A stretch of 64,000 bases of DNA from Streptomyces aurantiogriseus (GTDB lineage Bacteria > Actinomycetota > Actinomycetes > Streptomycetales > Streptomycetaceae), in the NCBI RefSeq assembly GCF_014649375.1, contig NZ_BMSX01000016.1:216207-280206 (forward strand), given 5' to 3'. Under the pieces are notes generated by a model that searched no databases, was not told where the DNA came from, and saw only the letters and a list, made by a program, of their open reading frames with translations. Each line of letters begins with the position of its first letter. Position 1 is the first letter of the stretch. Made by a program: the position numbers and the translations under genes. Positions 48,716 to 57,492 of the stretch are shown one piece after another.

Positions 48716-49864
48716 CTACACAGCCGCACGAGAAACGACCTGCCCGCGAACGGACGCTCCGCGATCGACCGGCTTGCGGATCAGCAGCAGTGCCGCGTCG
48801 TCGTGCAGCCGACCGCCCACATGCGCCAGCAACTCGTCGTGCAGCCCGGTGAGGGTGTGCCCCGGCTCGTCGCACACATGGCGCTCCAGTCCTTCCACGA
48901 GCGGATAGAACGCGCGGTCACGGTCGCGGGCCTCGATGACCCCGTCGGTGTAGAGCAGCAGCTGGTCGCCGTCGGCGAAGGGCAGCACCTGCAGGCTGGG
49001 GGTCTGGTCCGTGAGGGCGCGCAGACCGAGGGGCGGTGCCGGATGCGTGGGCTCGATCGCCTCGACCCCGCCGGTCGCACGGACCAGCAGCGGAGGCGCG
49101 TGACCGCAGTTGACCACCTCGAGCTGGCCGTCCCGGGGATACCCGGCGACCACGGCCGTGACGAAGTCGTCGCCGCCGAGGTTGCGCGCCAGACTCCGCT
49201 CGATCCTGTCGACGACGGCGAGCAGGTCGGGCTCGTCGTAGGCGGCCTCACGGAAGACACCGAGCACCAGTGCGGCGGTACCCACGGCCGGCAGCCCCTT
49301 GCCGCGCACATCGCCGACGATCAGCCGCACCCCGTACGGGGTGGGGATCAGCGCGTAGAGATCTCCGCCGATCCGGGCCTCGGCCGCCGCGGCGCTGTAG
49401 CGGACCGCCGTCTGGAACGGGCCGACGGTGGCGGGCACGGGCTTGAGCAGCGCGTGCTGGGCGGTCTCGGCGACCGAGCGGACGGCCGCGAGCACCCGTT
49501 CCCGGCGTCCGCGCAGCGCGCTGGCCAGGCCGCTCGCCAGGGTGACGGCCACCAGGGCGGACAGGACGGCCGCCAGCTCGCGGTCCGGGACGCCGTCCCT
49601 GGCGCCGAGCATCGCGCCGAGCACCGCGGCGAGGAGACCGACGCAGAGGACACCGCGCGGCCCGTTGGTGGTGGCGGCCAGCGCCGGGCCGGCCGCGAGC
49701 AGGGGCAGCCAGATCATGCCGGCTCCGCCGATGATGTCGGCGAGCACGACGGCGGCGACGATCAGTACGGGCAGCACGGGCAGCACGGGTGTCCCGGCGG
49801 CCTCTCGGTTCCTGAACAGCCGTATCGGCCACTGGTCGCCGCCATGGTCTCGGGCCTGACTCAT
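48716..49864 (-). CDS. Membrane-associated SpoIIE/PP2C-type Ser/Thr phosphatase
   Basis: The 382-residue protein has an N-terminal membrane region of about four hydrophobic segments (VLPVLIVAAVVLADIIGG, WLPLLAAGPALAA, VLCVGLLAAVLGAM and one more) and a C-terminal PP2C/SpoIIE domain (about 150-360). Metal-binding motifs are GGDLYALIPT, LIVGDVRGKGLPAV, VNCGHAPPLL, LLLYTDGVIEARD and LHDDAALLLI. No GAF or PAS domain is seen. Such phosphatases act on anti-sigma-factor antagonists in stress and development pathways. Partners are not encoded next to it. Confidence 0.92.
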   Translation of the reverse strand: MSQARDHGGDQWPIRLFRNREAAGTPVLPVLPVLIVAAVVLADIIGGAGMIWLPLLAAGPALAATTNGPRGVLCVGLLAAVLGAMLGARDGVPDRELAAVLSALVAVTLASGLASALRGRRERVLAAVRSVAETAQHALLKPVPATVGPFQTAVRYSAAAAEARIGGDLYALIPTPYGVRLIVGDVRGKGLPAVGTAALVLGVFREAAYDEPDLLAVVDRIERSLARNLGGDDFVTAVVAGYPRDGQLEVVNCGHAPPLLVRATGGVEAIEPTHPAPPLGLRALTDQTPSLQVLPFADGDQLLLYTDGVIEARDRDRAFYPLVEGLERHVCDEPGHTLTGLHDELLAHVGGRLHDDAALLLIRKPVDRGASVRGQVVSRAAV

Positions 49865-49964
49865 GTCTCGTCCGCAGTCCTCACCTGGGTAGGGGGCACT
49901 ATCCCGAAATGCCTGTTTCATCCAGATAAAGGGATTATGCCCCACCGTCGCAAGGAGCGGATTT

Positions 49965-50723
49965 TCAGATAGTGAGCGAAAGACTCCTGGTCACACGGCT
50001 CGCGGTGGGAAGCAGCCGGGCCCGGATCTCGTCGAGGCGGGCGAGCCGGTCCGCCGGCAGGGAGACACCCAGTGAGCCGAGCGTGCCCCCGCTGTAGACG
50101 GGCACGGCGACGCAGACGGTGCCGAGGGAGTACTCCTCGAGGTCCGTGACGGCCGGGGCCACGGGTGAGGCGTCGAGCTGCCGGAGCAGTTCCGGAGGGC
50201 TGGTGATCGTCCGGGGGGTGAGATCGGCGAGCGGGTGCCGGGAGAGGTAGTCCTTGCGGGAGTCGTCGTCCAGCTCGCGCAGCACGGACTTCCCCAGCGC
50301 GGTGGCGTGCCCCGCGTCCTCGAATCCCACCCAGAGGTCGACGCGGGGCGCTCGGGGACTGTCGACGATCTCGGCGACCCGGATCTCGCCCTCCTCGTAG
50401 AAGGTGAGGTAGGCGGCGGTCGCGAGCTCGTCCCGCAGCGCGGCGAGCGTGGGGCGGACCCGGCTGAGCAGCGCCTGACCCCGTCCGGTGGTGTGCAGCG
50501 TCTGCACCTTGTCGCCCAGGACGAAACCGCCGTCGTGCAGCTTCCGCAGGTATCCGTCGTGGACCAGCGTGCGCAGCAGGTGGTAGGCGGTGGCCAGGGG
50601 CAGGCCCGTCTCACGCGCCAGCTGCTTGGCCGGTGCGCCGTTCGCGTGCGCGCTCACCGCCTCCAGCAGACGGAAGGCCCGCTGGACGGAGGTGATGAGC
50701 GTAGGGCCGGCGTGCTCACCCAT
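49965..50723 (-). CDS. IclR-family transcriptional regulator
   Basis: The 252-residue protein has an N-terminal winged helix (SVQRAFRLLEAVSAHANGAPAKQLARETGLPLATAYHLLRTL) and an IclR effector domain (YLTFYEEGEIRVAEIVDS, AGHATALGKSVLREL, YSLGTVCVAVPVYSGGTLGSLGVSLP). IclR proteins often control aromatic-acid catabolic genes. It stands next to the PaaZ/BoxD-like aldehyde dehydrogenase on the same strand and is a candidate regulator of module 2. The Arg-rich upstream extension of the frame is rejected in favour of ATG 50723. Confidence 0.92.
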   Translation of the reverse strand: MGEHAGPTLITSVQRAFRLLEAVSAHANGAPAKQLARETGLPLATAYHLLRTLVHDGYLRKLHDGGFVLGDKVQTLHTTGRGQALLSRVRPTLAALRDELATAAYLTFYEEGEIRVAEIVDSPRAPRVDLWVGFEDAGHATALGKSVLRELDDDSRKDYLSRHPLADLTPRTITSPPELLRQLDASPVAPAVTDLEEYSLGTVCVAVPVYSGGTLGSLGVSLPADRLARLDEIRARLLPTASRVTRSLSLTI

Positions 50724-50921
50724 ACGACCAGCGTGCGCCAGGCGCACGGCGCGGGCAAGGCGCGCGGTCCTGCGCGCCCTTCCGCACACGGTTCCGCGCG
50801 CCCCACGCTCCGGCACCGGTGCCGAGCCGTGTCGCGTCCGTCGACGTACGCGACCCAGGCCCGCCATCTACCGCGTCCGTCGTCGCGTCCGTCCCCTCCG
50901 CCGCCCGGAGCAGGAACGGGT

Positions 50922-52475
50922 TCAGGCGTCCCCGGCCAGGGAGTCCAGCAGCCTCGGCGATGCCTGGAGCGCCGTCCGCTGCATCAGGTCGAGGACGCCG
51001 CGGATCCCCGCCATCTCCGAGCCGCCGCCGGCCCGTCCGGGACCGCCGTGCCTCAGGGCGGGCAGGGGCGAGCCGTGTCCGGTGGTCTGGGTCATGTTCG
51101 TCGAGTCCAGCAGGTGCAGCCGTCCGTGCCAGGCGGCCGCCTCCCGGACGAGGGCGGTCGTCCAGGCCAGGTCGTCGCCGACCGCCGACGCGGCGAGGCT
51201 CCCCCGGCCGCGGGCGAGCAGGTCCAGGGCGTGCGCGGTGTCGCGGTAGGCCAGTACGGACGCGGCCGGTCCGAAGGGCTCGACCTCGTGGGGCGCCGAG
51301 GCGTCCGGGTCGGCCGAGATGAGGAGGGTGTCGAGGAAGGCCCCCCGCTCCGGATCGGCGTCGACCACCCGCACCTTGTCGGGGTCGCCGTGGACGAACC
51401 GGCCGGACGCGGCGATCCTGCGCGCCGCCCGGCGGACGTCGTCGCGCTGTTCGAGGCTGACGACGGCGCCCATCCGGACGCCGTCCGCCGTCGGGTTGCC
51501 GATGGTCACCGCGTCCAGTGCGGACGAGAGGGCGTCCAGGACGGCGGGTTCGTGCTCGCGGGGGACGAGGACGCGGCGGATCGCGGTGCACTTCTGGCCC
51601 GCCTTGACCGTCATCTCGGTCACGACCTCGCGGACGAACGCCTCGAACAGCGGTGATCCGGGCGTCACGTCCGGGGCCAGGACGACGGCGTTGACGGAGT
51701 CGGCCTCCGCGTTGAACCGGACCGAGCGGGCCACCAGGTTCGGGTGGGTGCGCAGGGTCGCCGCCGTGGCGGCCGAGCCGGTGAAGGAGAGCACGTCCTG
51801 CTCACCGAGCAGGCCGAGGGCCGGCCGCACCGATCCGACGACCATCTGGAGGACTCCGGGCGGCAGGACGCCGGCCTCGGTGACGATCCGCACGAGGTGG
51901 GCGGTGAGGTACGAGGTCGGGGTGGCCGGCTTCACGACGCTCGGCATCCCGGCCAGGACCGCCTGGGCGAGCTTCTCCAGAGGTGCCCACACGGGAAAGT
52001 TGAAGGCGTTGACCTGGAGCACCAGGCCCGGGGACGGGGTGCAGAGGTGGACGCCGAGGAAGTCGTCACCGCGCGCGAGGCGTTCGGCCGGCCCCTCGAT
52101 CAGGTGGGGCGCGTCGGGGAGTTCGGCGCGGGCGCGGCCGGCGTAGTCGCGCAGGACGCGGATGCCGCCGTCGACGTCGTAGCGGGCGTCCGTCAGGGTG
52201 GCTCCGGCGCGGGCGGACAGGGTGTACAGCTCCTCGCGGCGGGCGCGGACGGCCGCGGCCAGCGCGTCCAGGAGGTCGGCCCGCTGGTGGAAGGTCAGGG
52301 CGCGCAGGGTCGGCCCGCCGACGCGGCGCGCGTGGTCGAACGCCCCGGCGAGGTCGAGGCCCGCGGAGGAGACACGGCAGACGGTCTCCCCGGTGACCGC
52401 GTCGCGTACGTCGGCCGCCGCGTCGTCGGTGGCCGACGGGGTGACCCAGGTGTCCTGCAGATGGCTGTCGAGCAT
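50922..52475 (-). CDS. Aldehyde dehydrogenase, PaaZ-N/BoxD type
   Basis: The 517-residue NAD(P)-dependent enzyme has Asn159 (VNAFNFPVW), Glu257 (RFNAEADSVNAVV) and catalytic Cys296 (KAGQKCTAIRRVLVP). The sequence around these, and STNMTQTTGHGSPLPALRHGGPGRAGGG near the end, are typical of the aldehyde dehydrogenase domain of the phenylacetate ring-opening enzyme PaaZ and of 3,4-dehydroadipyl-CoA semialdehyde dehydrogenase. The hydratase domain of full PaaZ is absent. It would oxidise a ring-cleavage semialdehyde made in module 2. The extradiol dioxygenase gene lies 65 bp upstream on the same strand. Confidence 0.9.
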   Translation of the reverse strand: MLDSHLQDTWVTPSATDDAAADVRDAVTGETVCRVSSAGLDLAGAFDHARRVGGPTLRALTFHQRADLLDALAAAVRARREELYTLSARAGATLTDARYDVDGGIRVLRDYAGRARAELPDAPHLIEGPAERLARGDDFLGVHLCTPSPGLVLQVNAFNFPVWAPLEKLAQAVLAGMPSVVKPATPTSYLTAHLVRIVTEAGVLPPGVLQMVVGSVRPALGLLGEQDVLSFTGSAATAATLRTHPNLVARSVRFNAEADSVNAVVLAPDVTPGSPLFEAFVREVVTEMTVKAGQKCTAIRRVLVPREHEPAVLDALSSALDAVTIGNPTADGVRMGAVVSLEQRDDVRRAARRIAASGRFVHGDPDKVRVVDADPERGAFLDTLLISADPDASAPHEVEPFGPAASVLAYRDTAHALDLLARGRGSLAASAVGDDLAWTTALVREAAAWHGRLHLLDSTNMTQTTGHGSPLPALRHGGPGRAGGGSEMAGIRGVLDLMQRTALQASPRLLDSLAGDA

Positions 52476-52540
52476 GGGATACGACCACTTTCGTCAGAAG
52501 GGCGGCTCGGGACGTCGGCGCAGAAGCGGGAGCGTGGCGG

Positions 52541-53419
52541 TCAGTCGACCGGGTGGTGGCCCCACACGTCGGCGGTGTAGACGCGGCTGACCCAGGTGCT
52601 CTCGTCGACCTGCACGCCGCCCGCGCCGATCTCGATGCCGAAGCCGGCCGGCGAGGTCATGTAGAAGGAGAACATCCCGTCGTTGGCGTGCTTGCCGAGC
52701 GTGGCCATCAGCTTGACGTCGTGCTCGCGCGTGCGGTCGAGGGCGCGGCCGACCTCCTCCGGGGTGGTCACCTCGCACAGGACGTGGTGGGTGCCCTCGT
52801 TCTTGTAGGAGCGGACGAAGGCGATGCTGTGGTGTCTCGGGTTGCAGCCGAGGAAGTGGAAGGTGCCCCACGGGTAGTCGGCGGTGTCGCTGAGCCGGAA
52901 GCCCAGGACGTCGCAGTAGAAGTCGACCGCCTCCTGGACGTGCGGTGTCTTCATCACGACGTGCCCGAGGCCCTGGTCGCCGGTCACGAAGTCGACGCCG
53001 AGCGGGGAGACGAACTGGCTCGTGGCGAGACGGCGGCCGCAGAACAGTTCGGTGCGGATGCCGACGGGGCCGGTGAAGTGCACCATCCGGGCCACCTGGC
53101 GCTCCCGGCACTCCTCCTCGGTGCCGACGGTGACGTCGATGCCGGCCTCCTTGAGCCGGACCGTCGTCTCGTCGATCGCCGCCGCGTCCCGCACCTCCCA
53201 GCCGATGACCGTCACGCCGCCCTTCGGGGCCTCCGTCAGCCACATGCGGAAGGGATGCTGGTCCATCCGCAGGCGGTGACGCACGGGCTCTGCGGCGGAG
53301 CCGCTGTCAGACGCGGCGGCGGGCTCGACTGCGAGGCCTATCACGTTCCGGGCGTACTCCGCCCATGCATCCGGGTCGGGCGTACCGATGCCCACGTACC
53401 CAAGGCTCTGGATCGTCAT
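52541..53419 (-). CDS. Extradiol catechol dioxygenase, BphC-like (module 2)
   Basis: The 292-residue two-module vicinal-oxygen-chelate enzyme resembles 2,3-dihydroxybiphenyl 1,2-dioxygenases. The C-terminal module carries the metal ligands His153 (GLGHVVMKTP), His211/212 (EGTHHVLCEV) and Glu263 (GFGIEIGAGG), with NDGMFSFYMTSPAGFGIE as the family signature. It opens a catechol ring made by other module 2 enzymes. Its predicted promoter places the transcription start at about the first codon, so the mRNA may be leaderless. It diverges from the CMD-FAH-MarR operon over a shared palindrome. Confidence 0.9.
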   Translation of the reverse strand: MTIQSLGYVGIGTPDPDAWAEYARNVIGLAVEPAAASDSGSAAEPVRHRLRMDQHPFRMWLTEAPKGGVTVIGWEVRDAAAIDETTVRLKEAGIDVTVGTEEECRERQVARMVHFTGPVGIRTELFCGRRLATSQFVSPLGVDFVTGDQGLGHVVMKTPHVQEAVDFYCDVLGFRLSDTADYPWGTFHFLGCNPRHHSIAFVRSYKNEGTHHVLCEVTTPEEVGRALDRTREHDVKLMATLGKHANDGMFSFYMTSPAGFGIEIGAGGVQVDESTWVSRVYTADVWGHHPVD

Positions 53420-53426
53420 GGCGAAG

Positions 53427-53455
53427 ACGGTATTTGTTAGACCCTTGACGGTCAA
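53427..53455 (-). promoter_or_regulatory. Promoter of the BphC-like dioxygenase gene
   Basis: On the minus strand: TTGACC (53455-53450), a 17-bp spacer, TACCGT (53432-53427). The expected start is about 53420, next to the ATG at 53419. Confidence 0.6.
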
Positions 53456-53460
53456 GGGTC
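53440..53460. promoter_or_regulatory. Palindromic operator between divergent module 2 operons
   Basis: GACCCTTGAC (53440-53449) and GTCAAGGGTC (53451-53460) are perfect arms around a single central G. The arms contain the -35 boxes of both divergent promoters, so one regulator could control both. The MarR gene three genes downstream is the best candidate. The IclR protein is another. Confidence 0.75.
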
Positions 53461-53473
53461 GTACGAATACGTT
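53445..53473 (+). promoter_or_regulatory. Promoter of the CMD-FAH-MarR operon
   Basis: TTGACG (53445-53450), a 17-bp spacer and TACGTT (53468-53473). The start codon is at 53503 with GAGGAGG upstream. Confidence 0.6.
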
Positions 53474-53502
53474 GACGCCATCGAGAGCCGAGGAGGTCCC
53501 CG

Positions 53503-54099
53503 ATGCCGGGAGAAGTGCCCGAGAAGGCCCGCCTGCAGCCCGTCGACGAGCGCGAGCTGCACGAGAAGACACTGGCGTCGCTGGCGCCGTACCGCGACCA
53601 GGACGGCCGGATCTACACGATCTGGGCGACCCTCGCCCACCACGAGGACGCACTGCGCCGCTTCATCGTCTTCGGCAACCACGTGCTGGGGAAGAACACC
53701 CTGCCCCTGCCGTCCCGGGAGCTGATGATCCTGCGGATCGCCGCCCGTGCGCAGGCCGCGTACGAGTGGGACCAGCATGTACGGATCGCCCGTCGCGCCG
53801 GGCTCGCCGACGCCACGATCCTGGCCGCCGTGAACGGCGAGTGGGACGGGCTGGACGAGCTGGACCGGGTGCTGCTCACCGCCACCGACTCGCTCCTGGA
53901 CCGCCAGGGCGTCGACGACGAGCTGTGGGGCCGGCTGACGGCCCACCTGAGCACCGAGCAGATCATCGACGTCCTCTACACCGTCGGCCAGTACCTCACC
54001 ATCGCCACCGTCATCAACACCCTCGGGGTGCGGGTCGAGGGCGAGCTCGCACTCCCCCTCCCCCTCCCCGCCGACCAGCAGAAGGAAGAAGCCGCATGA
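53503..54099 (+). CDS. Carboxymuconolactone decarboxylase (CMD) family protein (module 2)
   Basis: The 198-residue helical protein has the CMD core: LPSRELMILRIAARAQAAYEWDQHVRIARRAGL, then ATILAAVNGEWDGLD. The CxxC pair of AhpD is absent and the YExxxH arrangement is kept, as in the module 1 paralogue. It overlaps the FAH gene by ATGA and is the first gene of its operon. The closing Pro/Leu-rich tail is unusual. The likely role is handling a ring-cleavage or lactone intermediate (inference). Confidence 0.87.
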   Translation: MPGEVPEKARLQPVDERELHEKTLASLAPYRDQDGRIYTIWATLAHHEDALRRFIVFGNHVLGKNTLPLPSRELMILRIAARAQAAYEWDQHVRIARRAGLADATILAAVNGEWDGLDELDRVLLTATDSLLDRQGVDDELWGRLTAHLSTEQIIDVLYTVGQYLTIATVINTLGVRVEGELALPLPLPADQQKEEAA

Positions 54100-54944
54100 A
54101 GCTCGCGAACCTCGCCGGCCGCCCCGTCCTCGTGCGCGACGACCGCGCCCTCGACATCGCCGACGCCAGCAAGGGAGCGATCGAGCCGCGCCTGGAGGTC
54201 CTGTCGGACCTCTCCCTCCACGACGAGCTGCGCACCCTCGCCGAGCGGGCCGCGGAGTCGGACTGGAAGGCGTTCGACCCGCGTGACCTGGGCCGCGTGG
54301 CCAAGCCGTACAAGGCCATCGGCGTGGCGCTGAACTACCGGGCGCACGCCGAGGAGTCCAACCTGCCCGTCCCGGACGAGCCGTCTGTGTTCGCCAAGTT
54401 CGCCTCGTCCGTGGTGGGGCCGTACGACTCCGTCGTGGTGGAGGCGCAGTACGACAAGGTCGACTACGAGGCGGAGCTCGTGGTGGTGATGGGCCGGGTC
54501 GGCAAGAACATCTCCGAGGCCGACGCCTGGTCCTACGTCGCGGGTGTCACCGCGGGTCAGGACATCAGCGACCGCAAGGAGCAGTGGCGCAAGCCGATCA
54601 ACCAGTTCACGCTGCCGAAGTCGTACGACACCTTCAGCCCGATCGGCCCGTACCTGGTGACGGTCGACGAGTTCGAGGACCCGGACGACATCGAGGTGGC
54701 CGGCTGGGTCGACGACCTGGAGGTGCAGCGGGGCCGCACCTCGGACCTCATCTTCAGCGTCCCGGAGCTGATCGCCTGGCTGTCGAAGCGCGTGACGTTC
54801 GAACCGGGCGACCTGATCTTCACCGGTACCCCGGCCGGCTGCGGCGTCCGCCGCACCCCCCGGCTGTACCTCAGCGAGGGTAAGGTCCTGCGGACCGAGG
54901 TCACGGGCGTGGGGACTATGGTCAATCCGGTCGTCGCCGGCTGA
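54096..54944 (+). CDS. Fumarylacetoacetate hydrolase (FAH) family protein (module 2)
   Basis: The 282-residue enzyme has YKAIGVALNYRAHAEE, the metal-site segment VDYEAELVVVMGRVGKNI, AGVTAGQDISDR, FSPIGPYLVTVDE and the C-terminal FTGTPAGCGVRRTPRLYLSEG. It is longer at the N-terminus than the module 1 paralogue, as in the 2-hydroxyhepta-2,4-diene-dioate isomerase/hydrolase branch. It is translationally coupled to the CMD gene and followed within 36 bp by the MarR gene. It likely hydrolyses or isomerises the product of the BphC-like dioxygenase. Confidence 0.92.
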   Translation: MKLANLAGRPVLVRDDRALDIADASKGAIEPRLEVLSDLSLHDELRTLAERAAESDWKAFDPRDLGRVAKPYKAIGVALNYRAHAEESNLPVPDEPSVFAKFASSVVGPYDSVVVEAQYDKVDYEAELVVVMGRVGKNISEADAWSYVAGVTAGQDISDRKEQWRKPINQFTLPKSYDTFSPIGPYLVTVDEFEDPDDIEVAGWVDDLEVQRGRTSDLIFSVPELIAWLSKRVTFEPGDLIFTGTPAGCGVRRTPRLYLSEGKVLRTEVTGVGTMVNPVVAG

Positions 54945-54979
54945 CACCGGTGGGGCCGGACGAGGAAGGGTGGGACATC

Positions 54980-55522
54980 GTGACGGACACCGTGCGCGAA
55001 GCCGGGACCGAGGGCGCGAGCCGGACCCGGGAGTTCTCGGAGCTGCTGCGCCACCACCATCGTGAGCTGGGCACGACCGATCCGCGGGACCTCGACGCGA
55101 TCGAGATGGTCACCGACCTCACCCGCCTCGAAGCGCGGCTGACCAAGGACTTCGAGAAGCATGTCCACCGGCCGCTGGGTCTGACCTGGGCGGGCTTCCG
55201 GATCCTGAACGCCCTGTGGGTGTACGGGCCGCTCGCCCAGCAGGACATCGGGCGGGTCTCCGGGTCGACCCGGGCCAGTATCTCGAGCGCGCTGGCGACC
55301 TTGGAGAGCCGCGGCCTCGTGACTCGGCAGCGCGTGGAGTCCGACCGCCGTCAGCTGGTGGTCGAGCTCACCCCCGAGGGCAGCGAGACGCTGCGTGCGG
55401 CCATCGCGGCCCAGACGCGCCGCGAGCGGGCGTGGACGGCCGTCCTGCGGGACGACCAGCTCAGTGAGCTGGTGCATCTGCTGCGTACTCTGGTCAACCA
55501 GGAGACCCCGGCCGAGGACTGA
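54980..55522 (+). CDS. MarR-family transcriptional regulator
   Basis: The 180-residue protein has the MarR winged helix: LGLTWAGFRILNALWVYGPLAQQDIGRVSGSTRASISSALATLESRGLVTRQRVESDRRQ, with DRR of the wing. GTG 54980 is preferred because AGGAAGGG lies upstream. A GTG ten codons earlier is possible. It is third in the operon behind the palindromic operator at 53440, which fits autoregulation with an aromatic ligand as inducer. Confidence 0.92.
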   Translation: MTDTVREAGTEGASRTREFSELLRHHHRELGTTDPRDLDAIEMVTDLTRLEARLTKDFEKHVHRPLGLTWAGFRILNALWVYGPLAQQDIGRVSGSTRASISSALATLESRGLVTRQRVESDRRQLVVELTPEGSETLRAAIAAQTRRERAWTAVLRDDQLSELVHLLRTLVNQETPAED

Positions 55523-55718
55523 CCGCCGGCCGGCCCCATGGCGCGTGCCCGGGCGCTCCGGGCACCCCGAGTGTCCGAAGCCCGTGGCAGCGCGACACCC
55601 CCGAGATCGTCAGAACTTTTACTGTCATACCTCTAACGAATTTTCGGCCTCGTGCTTTAACGTTCAGCCACCCTCACCATCTGACGCCCCTGTCGTCGGT
55701 TTCTCAAGGGAGAGAATC

Positions 55719-56249
55719 ATGGTCCGTCGTGTCGTCACCGGTGTCAGTTCGAGCGGCAAGCCCGTGATCGTCAGCGACGGCGAGCCGCCGCGCACCCGTC
55801 AGTACACCCACACCCCCGGCTTCGCCCGCTCCCTGGTGTGGAACACGGCGGCGCCCGCCGTCCCGTCGGACGACCCGACGGAGTCCCTGCAGTCCTTCGT
55901 CCCCGCCCCCGGCGAGACGATCGCGCTGACCGTCACCTTCCCGCCGGCCAGTGTCTACGCCGACCCGGGCTGGGACCCCGCCGCCGCGGGCGCCGAGCAG
56001 CTGGAGGCCACCCCGGGTCTCGCCGAGCTCTTCGAGCCCGACGCCCCCGGCATGCACACCACCCCGACCGTCGACTACGGCGTCGTCCTCAGCGGCGAGA
56101 TCGTCCTCGACCTCGACGGCGGGGAGACCGCGGTCCTCAAGCCCGGTGACCTCGTCGTCCAGAACGGCACCCGGCACGCCTGGCGCAACAACGGCACCGA
56201 GCCCGCCACGCTGTTCTTCGTGCTGATCGGCGCGGGCGGCACCGCATGA
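55719..56249 (+). CDS. Cupin domain protein (module 2), first gene of the P450 operon
   Basis: The 176-residue paralogue of the 9431-9961 protein shares RRVVTG...GKPVIVSDG, MHTTPTVDYGVVLSGEIVLDLDGG and LKPGDLVVQNGTRHAWRNN. The His/Glu cupin ligands are conserved between the two. It overlaps the P450 gene by ATGA and follows AAGGGAGAG. That a copy occurs in both modules suggests a specific step common to both pathways, possibly dioxygenation or isomerisation of an unstable intermediate. The reaction is unknown. Confidence 0.88.
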   Translation: MVRRVVTGVSSSGKPVIVSDGEPPRTRQYTHTPGFARSLVWNTAAPAVPSDDPTESLQSFVPAPGETIALTVTFPPASVYADPGWDPAAAGAEQLEATPGLAELFEPDAPGMHTTPTVDYGVVLSGEIVLDLDGGETAVLKPGDLVVQNGTRHAWRNNGTEPATLFFVLIGAGGTA

Positions 56250-57469
56250 GCGCCCTGACGACCGCGGCGCCCGGAGCGCCCGTCGTCGACCTGGACCTCG
56301 CCGACCTGCGCCGCGACCCGTACCCCGCCTACGCCGAGCTGCGCCGCACCGCCCCGCTCGCCTGGGTGCCCTCGGTCGGCCGGCATCTGCTGACCCGCTA
56401 CGACGACATCGTCCACGCGGAGAAGCTGCCCGAGGTGTTCAGCTCCCGCGAGGAGGGCTCGCTGCTGCTGCGGACGGTCGGCCCGAACATGCTCCGCGAG
56501 GACGACCCCCAGCACCGGCGGCTGCGGGCCGCAGCCGAGCCGCCCACCCGTCCCCGCCAGGTCCGCGACCTGTGGGCCGGCGCCTTCGAGCGCACCGCGC
56601 AGGAGCTGCTCGACCGCATCGCCGACCGCGGCGAGGCCGACCTGATCCATGACTTCGCCGAGCCGCTCGTCGCGGCCAACCTGGCCCTGGTCCTCGGCCT
56701 GCGAGGCGCGAGCGCCGAGGACATCGCCGCCTGGTCGCGGGCGATGATGGACGGCAACAGCAACTACGCGAACGACCCCGACCTGTGGCTGCGCGCCGAG
56801 CAGGCGACCCGGGCCATCGAGGAAGCGGTGGCCGAGACGGCCGAGGCCGCCCGGCGCGAGCCTGACGGCTCGGTGATCTCCTCGATGGTCAACGCGCCGG
56901 AACCGGTGACACTCGCCGAGATCCAGAACAACATCAAGGTCATCATCGGCGGGGGCGTCAACGAGCCGCGTGACGTCTTCGGCGTGGGTGCCTGGGCGCT
57001 GCTGCGCCGCCCCGAGGTGCTGGACCGGGTGTCCAAAGACCCGGCGCTGTGGAAGCGGGTCTTCGAGGAGACGGCCCGCTGGGTCTCGCCGATCGGGATG
57101 TACCCGCGCCAGCTCACCCAGGACTACGAGGTCGCCGGGGTCACCCTGCCCGCCGGCAGCCGCGTGGCGCTGGTGATCGCCTCGGGAAACCGGGACGAGT
57201 CGGTGTTCGAGCGTGCCGACGAGTTCGACATCGACCGCCCGCACCGCCCGCACCTCGCCTTCGGCGGCGGTCCGCACTTCTGCATGGGCGCGTGGGTCGC
57301 GCGCCACGAGGTCAGCGCGATCGCCTGGCCCCTCGTCTTCAGCCGCCTCAAGGGACTCCGCCTCGTCGAGGGCGCGAAAGCATCCGACAGCGGCTCCGCC
57401 GCGAGCCGCCTGGAGGGCTGGGTGTTCCGAGGACTCACCTCGCTGCACGTCACCTGGCAAGCAGCCTGA
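56246..57469 (+). CDS. Cytochrome P450 (class I, bacterial)
   Basis: The 407-residue haem monooxygenase has the ligand Cys346 in AFGGGPHFCMG, the ExxR pair in FEETARW and the meander RPHRPHLAF. The I-helix, normally AGxDT, reads IIGGGVNEPRD: the acid-alcohol pair is replaced by Glu-Pro, a feature of some P450s acting on aromatic acids. It is translationally coupled to the cupin gene, and ferredoxin and reductase genes follow directly, giving a complete three-component system. With a formaldehyde-detoxification gene at the end of the operon, O-demethylation of a methoxylated aromatic is a reasonable guess. Confidence 0.93.
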   Translation: MSALTTAAPGAPVVDLDLADLRRDPYPAYAELRRTAPLAWVPSVGRHLLTRYDDIVHAEKLPEVFSSREEGSLLLRTVGPNMLREDDPQHRRLRAAAEPPTRPRQVRDLWAGAFERTAQELLDRIADRGEADLIHDFAEPLVAANLALVLGLRGASAEDIAAWSRAMMDGNSNYANDPDLWLRAEQATRAIEEAVAETAEAARREPDGSVISSMVNAPEPVTLAEIQNNIKVIIGGGVNEPRDVFGVGAWALLRRPEVLDRVSKDPALWKRVFEETARWVSPIGMYPRQLTQDYEVAGVTLPAGSRVALVIASGNRDESVFERADEFDIDRPHRPHLAFGGGPHFCMGAWVARHEVSAIAWPLVFSRLKGLRLVEGAKASDSGSAASRLEGWVFRGLTSLHVTWQAA

Positions 57470-57492
57470 GCCGCTCCCACCCGGAGGACTTC

